Below, in pieces: positions 1-7,239 of a DNA stretch of 64,000 bases; the first letter of the stretch is position 1; every line of letters starts with the position of its first letter. The stretch spans positions 1 to 64,000 of the forward strand of contig JAFXXN010000029.1 in NCBI GenBank assembly GCA_017542245.1, read 5' to 3'. The notes under the pieces are model-generated. The model had not been told where the DNA came from. It ran no database searches and saw only the letters and a program-made list of their open reading frames with translations. A program made the position numbers and the translations under genes. The DNA comes from Lachnospiraceae bacterium (GTDB taxonomy: Bacteria; Bacillota; Clostridia; Lachnospirales; Lachnospiraceae).

Positions 1-2
1 CT

Positions 3-62
3 ATTGAAAGACTAACTGGCGTGTTAATGTTTATCAACACAGGTATCACCTCCGGAATGTAA
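3..62 (+). CDS. C-terminal tail of an unidentified gene running in from the left edge
   Basis: An open frame enters from the left edge and reads about 19 residues (ending TGITSGM) before a TAA stop. It is too short to assign to a family. It could be the real 3' end of an upstream gene or a chance open frame, because nothing upstream is visible. The next recognisable coding sequence begins only about 40 bases later, with a short direct repeat between them. Confidence 0.25.
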   Translation: MERLTGVLMFINTGITSGM

Positions 63-90
63 TACCTGTATTATATCTGTTACCTACAAC

Positions 91-130
91 TTGTACATTT
101 TTATTTGATAATTTTTGTACATTTTTATTT
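91..130 (+). repeat. Two copies of a 16-bp direct repeat, 24-bp period
   Basis: TTGTACATTTTTATTT occurs at 91-106 and again, identical, at 115-130. The repeat lies exactly where the start of the GAF-GGDEF gene should be. Just upstream, around 61-85, a different frame reads NTCIISV, and the gene itself reads RTCIISV at about 145-165. This suggests a local duplication has damaged the 5' end of the gene. Confidence 0.6.
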
Positions 131-794
131 TAGCATTTATACTTGCAGAACATGTATTATTTCCGTAGATAATTATTCGGATGGAAAATATGGGAATATC
201 CGTGTTAAAGCTGGAAACAGATTACATGCCGAAGAGATAGAAAAGGTTACGGGACATCCATATACTGAAGATGTTCCTTATGAAATGTGTTTCCCGAAAA
301 ATTTGAATTTTGAAGATTATTGTTACAGGAGTGCGATACTCCATCAACAGCTTCATACATATGTTGAACTTTATGAGATGCATTTATGGCTGGAGATGTA
401 TCTTTTGCCGCTGAGTTCAGAAAATGAGGGGACAGGATACTGTCTTTACTCATATAATGTGACTCCCGGAGTTGATACAAGGACCAGAACGGATGTTTCT
501 CCTGAAGTTTCTTCTTCTGTACTTGCATCATGTATAAAGCTTCATGATGCAAAGGACTTTAAAGAATGTCTGGATGAAGTGGTTAAAGATGTAAGAACAC
601 TGTGTGGAGCGAGACGATGCTGTGTAATACTGGTAGATGAAGAGGCAAGAGAGTCTCTTGTACTTGCTGATTCCCTGCGGCCGGAATATAATGCGAAGCG
701 TACAAGAGAAAGCATGAACAAGAGTTTCTATACAACAGTTGAATCTTGGGGAAGAACTCTGCAGGGGAGTACGGGACTGATCATAAAAAAATGA
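105..794 (+). pseudogene. N-terminal GAF part of a split GAF-GGDEF protein
   Basis: About 229 residues matching the sensory half of the GAF-GGDEF diguanylate cyclases common in Lachnospiraceae: an N-terminal YGNIRVKAGN segment, a PYEMCFPKNLNFEDYCYR segment, then a GAF-like region around LCGARRCCVILVDEEA. The frame ends at TGA directly after a run of seven A (785-791). Dropping one A continues it into the downstream GGDEF frame as IIKNEQDMQII. The start is doubtful: the first in-frame candidate is a TTG with no Shine-Dalgarno site, next to a 16-bp duplication. Alone this fragment has no output domain. It is either a broken gene, a homopolymer sequencing error, or a product of slippage. Confidence 0.7.
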
Positions 795-801
795 ACAGGA
801 T

Positions 802-1503
802 ATGCAGATAATAAAGGAAAGAAATCCTATATGGTTTGAAGCTCTTAAAAGAAATACAGTAGAAACACTTGTGCTGTTCCCTTTAAAATATGATAACAAG
901 CTGGTCGGATATATCTGGGCTTCAAACTTTAATGTTGATAATACAATTTTGATCAAGGGTGTTCTGGAACTTGTTACATACTTTATAGCTTCAAGAATAG
1001 CAAATTATCAGCTGGTAAAAAGACTGGAAATGCTTAGTACTATTGATCTTTTGACCGGAACAAAGAACAGAAATGCTATGAATAACAGGGTTGCGGAATT
1101 CGATGATCCTACCGAGATCCAACCGACAAGGCTTGGAGTTATATTTGCAGACCTGAACGGATTAAAAGAAACAAATGATCATAACGGCCATGAGGTTGGG
1201 GACAGGCTGCTTAAAAAATGTTCCGCTATGCTGCAGCAGATATTTGTTGATGATGATATATATCGCGCAGGCGGCGACGAATTTTTGATATTATGCACCG
1301 AATGTTCTGAAGAAACTATTAAGGACAGGATAAAGCAGTTAAGGAAAATCTGTGACGCTGACAGTGAAATAAGTTTTGCAATCGGCTGGTGTTATGAAGA
1401 TAAAGATATAGATATACGAAAATGCATGGGGATTGCAGATGCCCGAATGTATCAGGATAAACAGGAGTATTATAAAAAGCATCCCGAAAAAAAATACAGA
1501 TAA
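802..1503 (+). CDS. GGDEF domain (diguanylate cyclase), C-terminal part of the split gene
   Basis: Encodes 233 residues ending in a complete GGDEF domain, which makes cyclic di-GMP from two GTP. The signature motif is intact (RAGGDEFLIL), and FADLNGLKETND matches the conserved Mg/GTP-binding strand. No RxxD inhibitory site precedes GGDEF, so product inhibition is not evident. The first about 60 residues are the end of the GAF domain and the linker helix, so the ATG at 802 is only the first Met after the frameshift and has no convincing ribosome site. The intact protein would be about 465 residues. Whether the GGDEF part is translated separately cannot be seen. Confidence 0.8.
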   Translation: MQIIKERNPIWFEALKRNTVETLVLFPLKYDNKLVGYIWASNFNVDNTILIKGVLELVTYFIASRIANYQLVKRLEMLSTIDLLTGTKNRNAMNNRVAEFDDPTEIQPTRLGVIFADLNGLKETNDHNGHEVGDRLLKKCSAMLQQIFVDDDIYRAGGDEFLILCTECSEETIKDRIKQLRKICDADSEISFAIGWCYEDKDIDIRKCMGIADARMYQDKQEYYKKHPEKKYR

Positions 1504-1568
1504 AAATCAAGTAATAATTTGTAAAAGTTAAAAAATCTGATAAAACATATAAAAAAATAAAAAAGTTG

Positions 1569-1597
1569 TTGACAAAAAGCCTGTTATATATTATACT
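1569..1597 (+). promoter_or_regulatory. Sigma-A promoter of the ylxM-ffh operon
   Basis: TTGACA at 1569-1574 and TATACT at 1592-1597 with a 17-base spacer. Transcription should start near 1604, about 45 bases before the ylxM ATG. The start coincides with a perfect inverted repeat. Confidence 0.85.
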
Positions 1598-1604
1598 TTC
1601 CCAG

Positions 1605-1627
1605 GTGTAAAGAAAATAACTTTACAC
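1605..1627 (+). promoter_or_regulatory. Inverted repeat at the ylxM transcription start (possible operator)
   Basis: GTGTAAAG (1605-1612), seven bases, then CTTTACAC (1620-1627): a perfect 8-bp dyad covering the expected start point just after the -10 box. It may be an operator, possibly for the HTH protein YlxM itself, or a short 5' mRNA hairpin. No regulator can be assigned from sequence alone. Confidence 0.5.
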
Positions 1628-1649
1628 ATATAGCGGAAAGAGTGATTCG

Positions 1650-1991
1650 ATGGATTCAGACAAAACCGATGACAGACTTAAGGAAATAGTAAAGCTGACA
1701 AGACTTTATGATGTTTACGGACCGTTATTGAATGAGCGCAAAAAAGATATTTTTGAAAGTTATGTTCTTGATAATTATTCGCTGGCAGAGATTGCCGATC
1801 AGGTCGGTATAAGCCGTCAGGGAGTAAGGGATATTGTTAAGCGCTGTTCCAAAGAACTTGAAGAAGCAGAAGAAAAGCTTGGCTTTTTAAAGAAAATGGA
1901 CAAATTAACGGATAAACTCGAAAAGGTAATTGAAAAATCTGTTGACAGTGAAATAAATGATATTTTATCTGGTATCATATCGGAAATATAG
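1650..1991 (+). CDS. ylxM: YlxM, HTH protein of the SRP operon
   Basis: 113 residues, the usual length of the YlxM/p13 family. The sigma-70 region-4-like helix-turn-helix is visible at about residues 43-64 (YSLAEIADQVGISRQGVRD), with a charged helical C-terminus. The gene ends 12 bases before ffh, the standard arrangement in Firmicutes. YlxM proteins are thought to modulate SRP assembly or ffh expression; the exact role is unsettled. Start ATG follows GGAAAGAG. In many Firmicutes smc and ftsY lie just upstream; here the neighbour is a GGDEF gene. Confidence 0.93.
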   Translation: MDSDKTDDRLKEIVKLTRLYDVYGPLLNERKKDIFESYVLDNYSLAEIADQVGISRQGVRDIVKRCSKELEEAEEKLGFLKKMDKLTDKLEKVIEKSVDSEINDILSGIISEI

Positions 1992-2003
1992 AAGGGAAAA
2001 AAG

Positions 2004-3368
2004 ATGGCTTTTGAATCATTAAGCGAAAAACTTCAAAATGTCTTTAGAAATCTGAGGGGCAAGGGCAGACTGTCTGAAGCGGATGTTAAGACTGCCATGC
2101 GTGAAGTTAAAATGGCTCTTCTGGAAGCGGATGTAAGCTTCAAAGTGGTTAAAAGCTTTATCAATTCCGTCACAGAACGTGCCATTGGACAGGATGTTCT
2201 TAATTCACTGACACCCGGTCAGATGGTTATTAAGATTGTTAACGAAGAACTTACCGCTCTTATGGGCAGTGAGACCACTGAAATAGAACTTAAACCCGGT
2301 AATGAGATAACCACGATAATGATGTGCGGTCTTCAGGGAGCAGGTAAAACTACCATGGCAGCCAAGCTTGCCGGAAAGTTTAAATCAAAAGGCAGACAGC
2401 CTTTGCTTGTTGCCTGTGATATTTACAGACCAGCTGCTATAGACCAATTAAGGATAAATGCCGGGAAAGTTGGAGTAGACTTCTTTGAAATGGGAACATC
2501 TCATGCTCCCGTGAGCATTGTTAAAGCTGCGCTTGAACATGCTAAGAGTAATAACGAGAATGTAGTGATCATAGATACTGCCGGTCGTCTTCACATTGAT
2601 GAGCAGATGATGGAAGAACTGATCACTGTTAAAAATGAGGTTAATATCGATCATACCGTTCTGACAGTTGATGCGATGACCGGTCAGGATGCGGTAAATG
2701 TTGCCGAAACATTTAACTCGAAGCTTGAGATTACCGGAGTTATCCTTACAAAGCTGGACGGTGATACAAGAGGCGGTGCAGCTCTTTCTATCAAACATGT
2801 TACCGGCAAGCCTATACTTTATATAGGTACAGGAGAGAAACTGACAGATGTTGAACAGTTTTATCCGGACAGAATGGCATCCAGAATTCTTGGAATGGGT
2901 GACATCCTTACTCTTATAGATAAAGCGGAAGCTCAGTTTGATGAGGAGAAGACAAAGGAACTTGAAAAGAAACTCAGAAAAGCAGAATTTGATTTTAATG
3001 ATTATCTTGATCAGATAGCTTCCATGAAAAAAATGGGCGGTTTATCAAAGATCATGGAGATGCTGCCCAGCATGGGTATGAGCGCGGGTAACGTTAAGGA
3101 TGCAGATATGAGCGGCGGCGAAGCTGCTTTGAAACAGGCTGAAACCATTATAGGTTCCATGACTAAAGCTGAAAGAGCCAATCCCGATCTGCTGAATGTT
3201 TCAAGAAAGAACCGTATAGCTAAAGGATCCGGTGTTGATATAGCTGATGTAAACCGCTTCATTAAACAGTTTAATGAGACAAAGAAGGTTATGAAGCAGT
3301 TTTCGGGCGTCATGAAGGGCGGAAAGAAAGGTTTCAGATTACCTTTCGGAAAGGGTAAGCTCTTCTAA
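2004..3368 (+). CDS. ffh: Signal recognition particle GTPase Ffh (SRP54)
   Basis: 454 residues, normal length. Binds signal peptides and 4.5S RNA and delivers ribosome-nascent chains to FtsY at the membrane. The N domain comes first; the G domain has G1 at residues 109-117 (GLQGAGKTT), DTAGR, and TKLDGDTRGG. The C-terminal M domain is methionine rich (MKKMGGLSKIMEMLPSMGM) and ends in a basic tail. Start ATG is 12 bases after ylxM with GAAGGG upstream. It shares the ylxM promoter and is followed by rpsP after about 150 bases. Confidence 0.98.
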   Translation: MAFESLSEKLQNVFRNLRGKGRLSEADVKTAMREVKMALLEADVSFKVVKSFINSVTERAIGQDVLNSLTPGQMVIKIVNEELTALMGSETTEIELKPGNEITTIMMCGLQGAGKTTMAAKLAGKFKSKGRQPLLVACDIYRPAAIDQLRINAGKVGVDFFEMGTSHAPVSIVKAALEHAKSNNENVVIIDTAGRLHIDEQMMEELITVKNEVNIDHTVLTVDAMTGQDAVNVAETFNSKLEITGVILTKLDGDTRGGAALSIKHVTGKPILYIGTGEKLTDVEQFYPDRMASRILGMGDILTLIDKAEAQFDEEKTKELEKKLRKAEFDFNDYLDQIASMKKMGGLSKIMEMLPSMGMSAGNVKDADMSGGEAALKQAETIIGSMTKAERANPDLLNVSRKNRIAKGSGVDIADVNRFIKQFNETKKVMKQFSGVMKGGKKGFRLPFGKGKLF

Positions 3369-3520
3369 ACAGAGATTTACTGATATTTGTTTTTAAATCT
3401 GAGGATTTTGTCGGGATTTGCTTTGCATTGCGAAACATTCGTTAATTATTTGGCGGCATTTACAAATTACAGACTTCGTCAGGTTTGAGATATAAAAATA
3501 ATTTAAGGAGGTGAGTATAA

Positions 3521-3766
3521 ATGGCAGTTAAGATCAGATTAAGAAGGATGGGTGCTAAGAAGAATCCTTTTTACAGAATCATCGTTGCAGATGAGAGATC
3601 ACCCAGAGACGGTAGATTTATAGCTGAACTCGGAACATACGATCCTAACCAGGAGCCTGCTTCTTTCAAGATTGATGAGGATGAGGCTAAGAAGTGGTTA
3701 AGCAATGGCGCGCAGCCTACCGATATCGTAGGAAAGCTTTTTAAGAAGGCCGGAATCGTAAAATAA
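3521..3766 (+). CDS. rpsP: 30S ribosomal protein S16
   Basis: 81 residues, full length. The N-terminus ([20 protein letters not shown]) and the [17 protein letters not shown] block are diagnostic. Strong ribosome site AAGGAGGTGA before ATG. The 152-base gap from ffh holds no clear terminator or consensus promoter, so it may be co-transcribed with ffh. Confidence 0.98.
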   Translation: MAVKIRLRRMGAKKNPFYRIIVADERSPRDGRFIAELGTYDPNQEPASFKIDEDEAKKWLSNGAQPTDIVGKLFKKAGIVK

Positions 3767-3784
3767 TAGTGAGGTGGTCAGGCA

Positions 3785-4015
3785 ATGAAGGAACTAGTAA
3801 GAATTATTGCTACATCACTGGTTGATCATCCTGAGCAGGTAGAGGTTACTGAAACCGAAACAGCTGAACAGATCACTGTTGAGTTAAAGGTTGCTCAAGA
3901 GGATATGGGAAAGGTCATTGGAAAACAAGGTCGTATCGCAAAGTCCATACGTACAGTGGTACGTGCTGCCGCTGCTGCTAAGGATGACCGAAAAGTTGTT
4001 GTAGATATCGTTTGA
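3785..4015 (+). CDS. khpA: KH-domain RNA-binding protein KhpA (YlqC)
   Basis: 76 residues forming one type II KH domain; the GxxG loop is in VIGKQGRIAKSIR. KhpA proteins pair with KhpB/Jag to bind RNA and influence division and envelope homeostasis in Gram-positive bacteria. It lies 18 bases after rpsP, the conserved position between rpsP and rimM. Start ATG follows GAGGTGG. Confidence 0.95.
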   Translation: MKELVRIIATSLVDHPEQVEVTETETAEQITVELKVAQEDMGKVIGKQGRIAKSIRTVVRAAAAAKDDRKVVVDIV

Positions 4016-4036
4016 TGGGATTTATCCTTGTACTTG

Positions 4037-4114
4037 AATCCTTCCGGATATTCCTGTTGTCACTATGGTTGATTATTTGACTAAATTGACATCGGAATTT
4101 TCGGAAGGATTTTT
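4037..4114 (+). terminator. Long imperfect hairpin with T-run between khpA and rimM
   Basis: AATCCTTCCG at 4037-4046 pairs with CGGAAGGATT at 4102-4111, and ATTCC at 4050-4054 pairs with GGAAT at 4094-4098, enclosing a loop of about 40 bases. A short T-run follows. It lies inside an operon, so partial termination or processing is more likely than a complete stop. Confidence 0.55.
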
Positions 4115-4143
4115 CAAACAAAAAGAATCATACGGAGACGATA

Positions 4144-4650
4144 ATGGGAGAGGACAGATTAAGAGTCGGAGTAATAACTTCACCTCATGGAGTTCATGGG
4201 GAAGTAAATGTGTTTCCGACTACCGATGATGCAAAGAGATTTCTTGTTCTGAAAAAAGTTTATATAGATTATCGCAAAACGATTATCGAGTGTGAAATAG
4301 AGAATGTTAAATTTTTTAAGAATATGGTAATACTTAAGTTTAAAGAAAAAGATGACAGAAATGAAATGGAAAAATACAGAAACTGTGACCTTTTAATCGA
4401 CAGGGAGGATGCAGTACCTTTAGGTGAGGATGAATATTTCATCTGTGATCTTATAGGACTTGATATAATAGATGAAGACGGCAGTAAAATAGGAGTTTTA
4501 ACGGATATATTGACATCAGCCGCGAATGATGTTTATGTTGTGGAAAAAACTGATGGAAAAGAACTTCTCATCCCTGCTATAAGAGACTGCATACTTGAGA
4601 CTGATCTTGAGAAAAAGACAATTAAGGTTCATTTATTACCGGGGTTATAA
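4144..4650 (+). CDS. rimM: 16S rRNA processing protein RimM
   Basis: 168 residues, typical. Assists maturation of the 30S head and binds S19. The N-terminal beta-barrel starts with LRVGVITSPHGVHGEVNVFP; the C-terminal PRC-barrel includes YFICDLIGLDI and ELLIPAIRDCI. Start ATG has GGAGACGA upstream. Flanked by khpA and trmD as in most Firmicutes. Confidence 0.97.
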   Translation: MGEDRLRVGVITSPHGVHGEVNVFPTTDDAKRFLVLKKVYIDYRKTIIECEIENVKFFKNMVILKFKEKDDRNEMEKYRNCDLLIDREDAVPLGEDEYFICDLIGLDIIDEDGSKIGVLTDILTSAANDVYVVEKTDGKELLIPAIRDCILETDLEKKTIKVHLLPGL

Positions 4651-4778
4651 GATAACTAAATTGAAGATGCGGAGCATTGATTTGTAATCGAAGAAACGCC
4701 AAAGGTGTTTTCGAAGTGACATTGACGAGATTACTTATATTATGTATATAAGCATATAACGGCAGAGGATTATGACAA

Positions 4779-5549
4779 ATGAATTTTGTAGTACTGACTT
4801 TGTTTAAGGACATGGTTGAGTCAGCTATGAACACAAGTATCATGGGGCGAGCCATAGAAAAAGAGCTGATAAAACTTGATGTTATAGATATTAGGGATTA
4901 TGCCTGCAACAAGCATAACAGAGTAGATGATTATCCATACGGTGGAGGAGCAGGAATGGTGATGCAGGCAGAACCTGTGTATAAAGCCTGTGAAGCTGCA
5001 CGAGCGCTTTTAGAAGAAAATACAGATATCGAAGGCGAAGTAATCATATCGAAAAATAAAAAAAGAAGTAAGCTTATCTATCTGTCTCCTATAGGAAGAA
5101 CTTTTAACCAAGAGATAGCTAAGGAACTCTCACAAGAAGAAAATCTTATATTTTTATGCGGACATTATGAAGGAATAGATGAAAGAGTCCTGGAGATGGA
5201 GGTTGATGATTATATTTCTTTAGGAGACTTTGTCCTTACAGGTGGAGAGTTACCTGCAATCTGTATTATGGATGCAGTGGCACGTTTGGTACCGGGCGTA
5301 TTAAATAACGATGATTCCGCAAGTGATGAAAGTTTTGAAGGAAATACACTTGAATATCCTCAATATACAAGACCGGAAGAGTTCATGGGGAAGAGAGTGC
5401 CGGAGGTATTACTTTCCGGGCATCATGCAAACATAAAGCAATGGAGAAGAGAACAGTCTTTGTTGCGAACTATGGAACGAAGACCCGATCTAATGGAGAA
5501 GGTTGAACTGGATAAAAATGATAAAAAATTCTTAAGCGAAAAAAAATAA
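4779..5549 (+). CDS. trmD: tRNA (guanine-N1)-methyltransferase TrmD
   Basis: 256 residues, slightly longer than the usual 240-250. Methylates G37 of tRNAs with SAM, preventing +1 frameshifting. The trefoil-knot SPOUT motifs are intact: LSPIGRTF, LCGHYEGIDERV (126-137), GDFVLTGGELP (149-159), and the catalytic Asp in CIMDAVAR. The 128-base gap after rimM is unusually long for this pair and holds only a weak hairpin. Start ATG is preceded by GCAGAGGATT. Confidence 0.97.
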   Translation: MNFVVLTLFKDMVESAMNTSIMGRAIEKELIKLDVIDIRDYACNKHNRVDDYPYGGGAGMVMQAEPVYKACEAARALLEENTDIEGEVIISKNKKRSKLIYLSPIGRTFNQEIAKELSQEENLIFLCGHYEGIDERVLEMEVDDYISLGDFVLTGGELPAICIMDAVARLVPGVLNNDDSASDESFEGNTLEYPQYTRPEEFMGKRVPEVLLSGHHANIKQWRREQSLLRTMERRPDLMEKVELDKNDKKFLSEKK

Positions 5550-5558
5550 AAAAAATGC

Positions 5559-5587
5559 TTGCATTTATTTTATGTTTATGTTATAAA
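5559..5587 (+). promoter_or_regulatory. Promoter of rplS
   Basis: TTGCAT (5559-5564), 17 bases, TATAAA (5582-5587). It would give a leader of about 105 bases before rplS, with segments able to pair (GTAC near 5616 and GTAC near 5640). Firmicute rplS genes often carry an autoregulatory leader RNA; I cannot confirm that fold here. Confidence 0.65.
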
Positions 5588-5699
5588 TATTATTTGTGAG
5601 TATTGGTGTTCCGCTGTACTGAGTCTGAATTTCAATGGGTACGGTTCATCCGTTTTTAATACAAAGTAGTAAGAACATCAAAATATCAGGAGGTTCAAG

Positions 5700-6047
5700 A
5701 TGAACGATATTATTAAGAAAATTGAAGATGCTCAGCTTAAAAGCGAGATTACTGAATTCAGAGTTGGCGATACCGTTAAGGTTCATGCACTCGTAAAAGA
5801 AGGAAATCGTGAGAGACAGCAGGTCTTCGAGGGCGTAGTAACAAAGAGACAGAACGGCGGTGCTAGAGAAAACTTCACCGTCAGAAAGATTTCTAACGGC
5901 GTAGGCGTAGAGAAAACTTGGCCTTTACATTCACCCATTGTTGTAAAGATTGAAGTTGTAAGACATGGTAAGGTTAGACGTGCAAAGCTTAACTACCTTC
6001 GTCAGAGAACAGGTAAGGCTGCTAAGGTTAAGGAAGTTATCCGTTAA
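5700..6047 (+). CDS. rplS: 50S ribosomal protein L19
   Basis: 115 residues, full length. Sits at the 30S-50S interface. Diagnostic segments are [16 protein letters not shown]-like at the N-terminus (here [17 protein letters not shown]) and [21 protein letters not shown] at the C-terminus. Strong ribosome site CAGGAGGTT. It closes the ffh-rplS block and is followed by a good intrinsic terminator. Confidence 0.98.
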   Translation: MNDIIKKIEDAQLKSEITEFRVGDTVKVHALVKEGNRERQQVFEGVVTKRQNGGARENFTVRKISNGVGVEKTWPLHSPIVVKIEVVRHGKVRRAKLNYLRQRTGKAAKVKEVIR

Positions 6048-6068
6048 TCAGATACCGAGTACGCTTTG

Positions 6069-6101
6069 GCGCAGGTGCAATTTTGCATCTGCGCTGTTTT
6101 T
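6069..6101 (+). terminator. Intrinsic terminator after rplS
   Basis: GCGCAGGTGCA (6069-6079) pairs with TGCATCTGCGC (6084-6094) around a 4-base loop, followed by TGTTTTT. Confidence 0.9.
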
Positions 6102-6196
6102 GTGCGATAAACGAAAGTCCTCAGTGCAAGCTTGCTTGCAAACTGAGGACTGAGTGAACGGACACTGAGAGAGCAGGCTCTCGAAGTGTGCGATAA
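6101..6196. repeat. Two-hairpin element flanked by a 10-bp direct repeat
   Basis: TGTGCGATAA occurs at 6101-6110 and 6187-6196. Between the copies lie two hairpins: AGTCCTCAGT (6116-6125) with ACTGAGGACT (6142-6151), and GAGAGC (6169-6174) with GCTCTC (6177-6182), the latter extended by CACT/AGTG. No T-run follows either. The layout of a structured 76-bp core between direct repeats resembles a small inserted repeat element, but no second copy was found in this window. Confidence 0.5.
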
Positions 6197-6241
6197 GCTC
6201 ATGAAATAATAAACATAGATATATATATCCGGAGAACAGAG

Positions 6242-7108
6242 ATGGGAAAAAATAAAATCGGACTTGTAATGGAAGGCGGTTCCATGCGTGGGATGTTTAC
6301 AGCCGGGGTTACAGATGTAATGATGGAAAACGGAATAGAGTTTGACGGTGCGATAGGCGTTTCGGCCGGAGCTGCTTTTGGATGTAATTATAAATCAAGA
6401 CAGCCCGGAAGAGCTATCCGATATAATAAAAAATACTGTAAAGACAAAAGATTTGCCGGTATAGGCAACTTTATAAAGTCGGGAAATATATTCGGTACCA
6501 AGTTTTGTTACAAGACAATTCCGGATGAACTTGATGTGTTTGACAGGGAAGCATTTAAAAACAATCCTATGGAGTTTTACATTGTTGCAACAGATGTAGA
6601 AAAAGGATGCGAAGTATATTACAGGCTGGATAACGGAGATGATGAAGATGTTGATCTTATTAGGGCTTCGGCATCCATGCCGTTAGTTTCAAAAATCGTA
6701 GAGGTTGACGGGACAAAACTTTTGGACGGAGGAATAGCAGATTCTATTCCGTTAAGAGGTTTTGAAAAACTCGGATATAACAAGAACGTAGTAATATTAA
6801 CGCAGCCCAAAGGGTTTGTTAAAGAAAAAAACAAACATATGAAGCTTATAAAATTTAAATACAGGAAGTATCCCAATTTTGTCGGAGCAGTTGCAGACCG
6901 ACATATAAAATATAATGCTGAGACGTTATATGTTTCCAGACAGGAAGAGGCCGGAAACGCTTTCGTAATACAGCCGCCGGAAGCACTTAATATAAGCGGG
7001 ATCATAAGGGATCCGGAAGAGCTTGAGCGTGTTTATCAGATAGGCAGGAAGGTAATGAAAGAAAAGCTTGAAAAGCTTAATCATTTTTTAAAAAAGGCAA
7101 GGGATTAA
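6242..7108 (+). CDS. Patatin-like phospholipase (RssA/YjjU type)
   Basis: 288 residues. Serine-aspartate dyad hydrolase probably acting on lipid acyl esters. Visible are the oxyanion-hole loop GGSMRG (12-17), the nucleophile elbow GVSAG with Ser41 (39-43), and the catalytic DGG at 162-164. No signal peptide, so probably cytosolic. The start follows CCGGAGAACAG. It stands alone after the rplS terminator and ends in a terminator shared with the convergent pilT. Its substrate cannot be told from sequence. Confidence 0.9.
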   Translation: MGKNKIGLVMEGGSMRGMFTAGVTDVMMENGIEFDGAIGVSAGAAFGCNYKSRQPGRAIRYNKKYCKDKRFAGIGNFIKSGNIFGTKFCYKTIPDELDVFDREAFKNNPMEFYIVATDVEKGCEVYYRLDNGDDEDVDLIRASASMPLVSKIVEVDGTKLLDGGIADSIPLRGFEKLGYNKNVVILTQPKGFVKEKNKHMKLIKFKYRKYPNFVGAVADRHIKYNAETLYVSRQEEAGNAFVIQPPEALNISGIIRDPEELERVYQIGRKVMKEKLEKLNHFLKKARD

Positions 7109-7131
7109 AAAAAGAATTGCTTCTAAATGAA

Positions 7132-7200
7132 TTGAAAAAAGGAGCCCTATAATATCCTAAATCATTTTATGGATAAGGATAATATATGGCTCCATATTTT
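7132..7200. terminator. Bidirectional terminator between the lipase gene and pilT
   Basis: GGAGCC (7141-7146) pairs with GGCTCC (7188-7193), extended inward by TATCCT/AGGATA. An A-run precedes it (a T-run on the minus strand) and ATATTTT follows, so it can stop both convergent transcripts. Confidence 0.8.
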
Positions 7201-7239
7201 ATGTTATCGAGAAAACACCTTCAGCGTTTCCTTTAGAAA

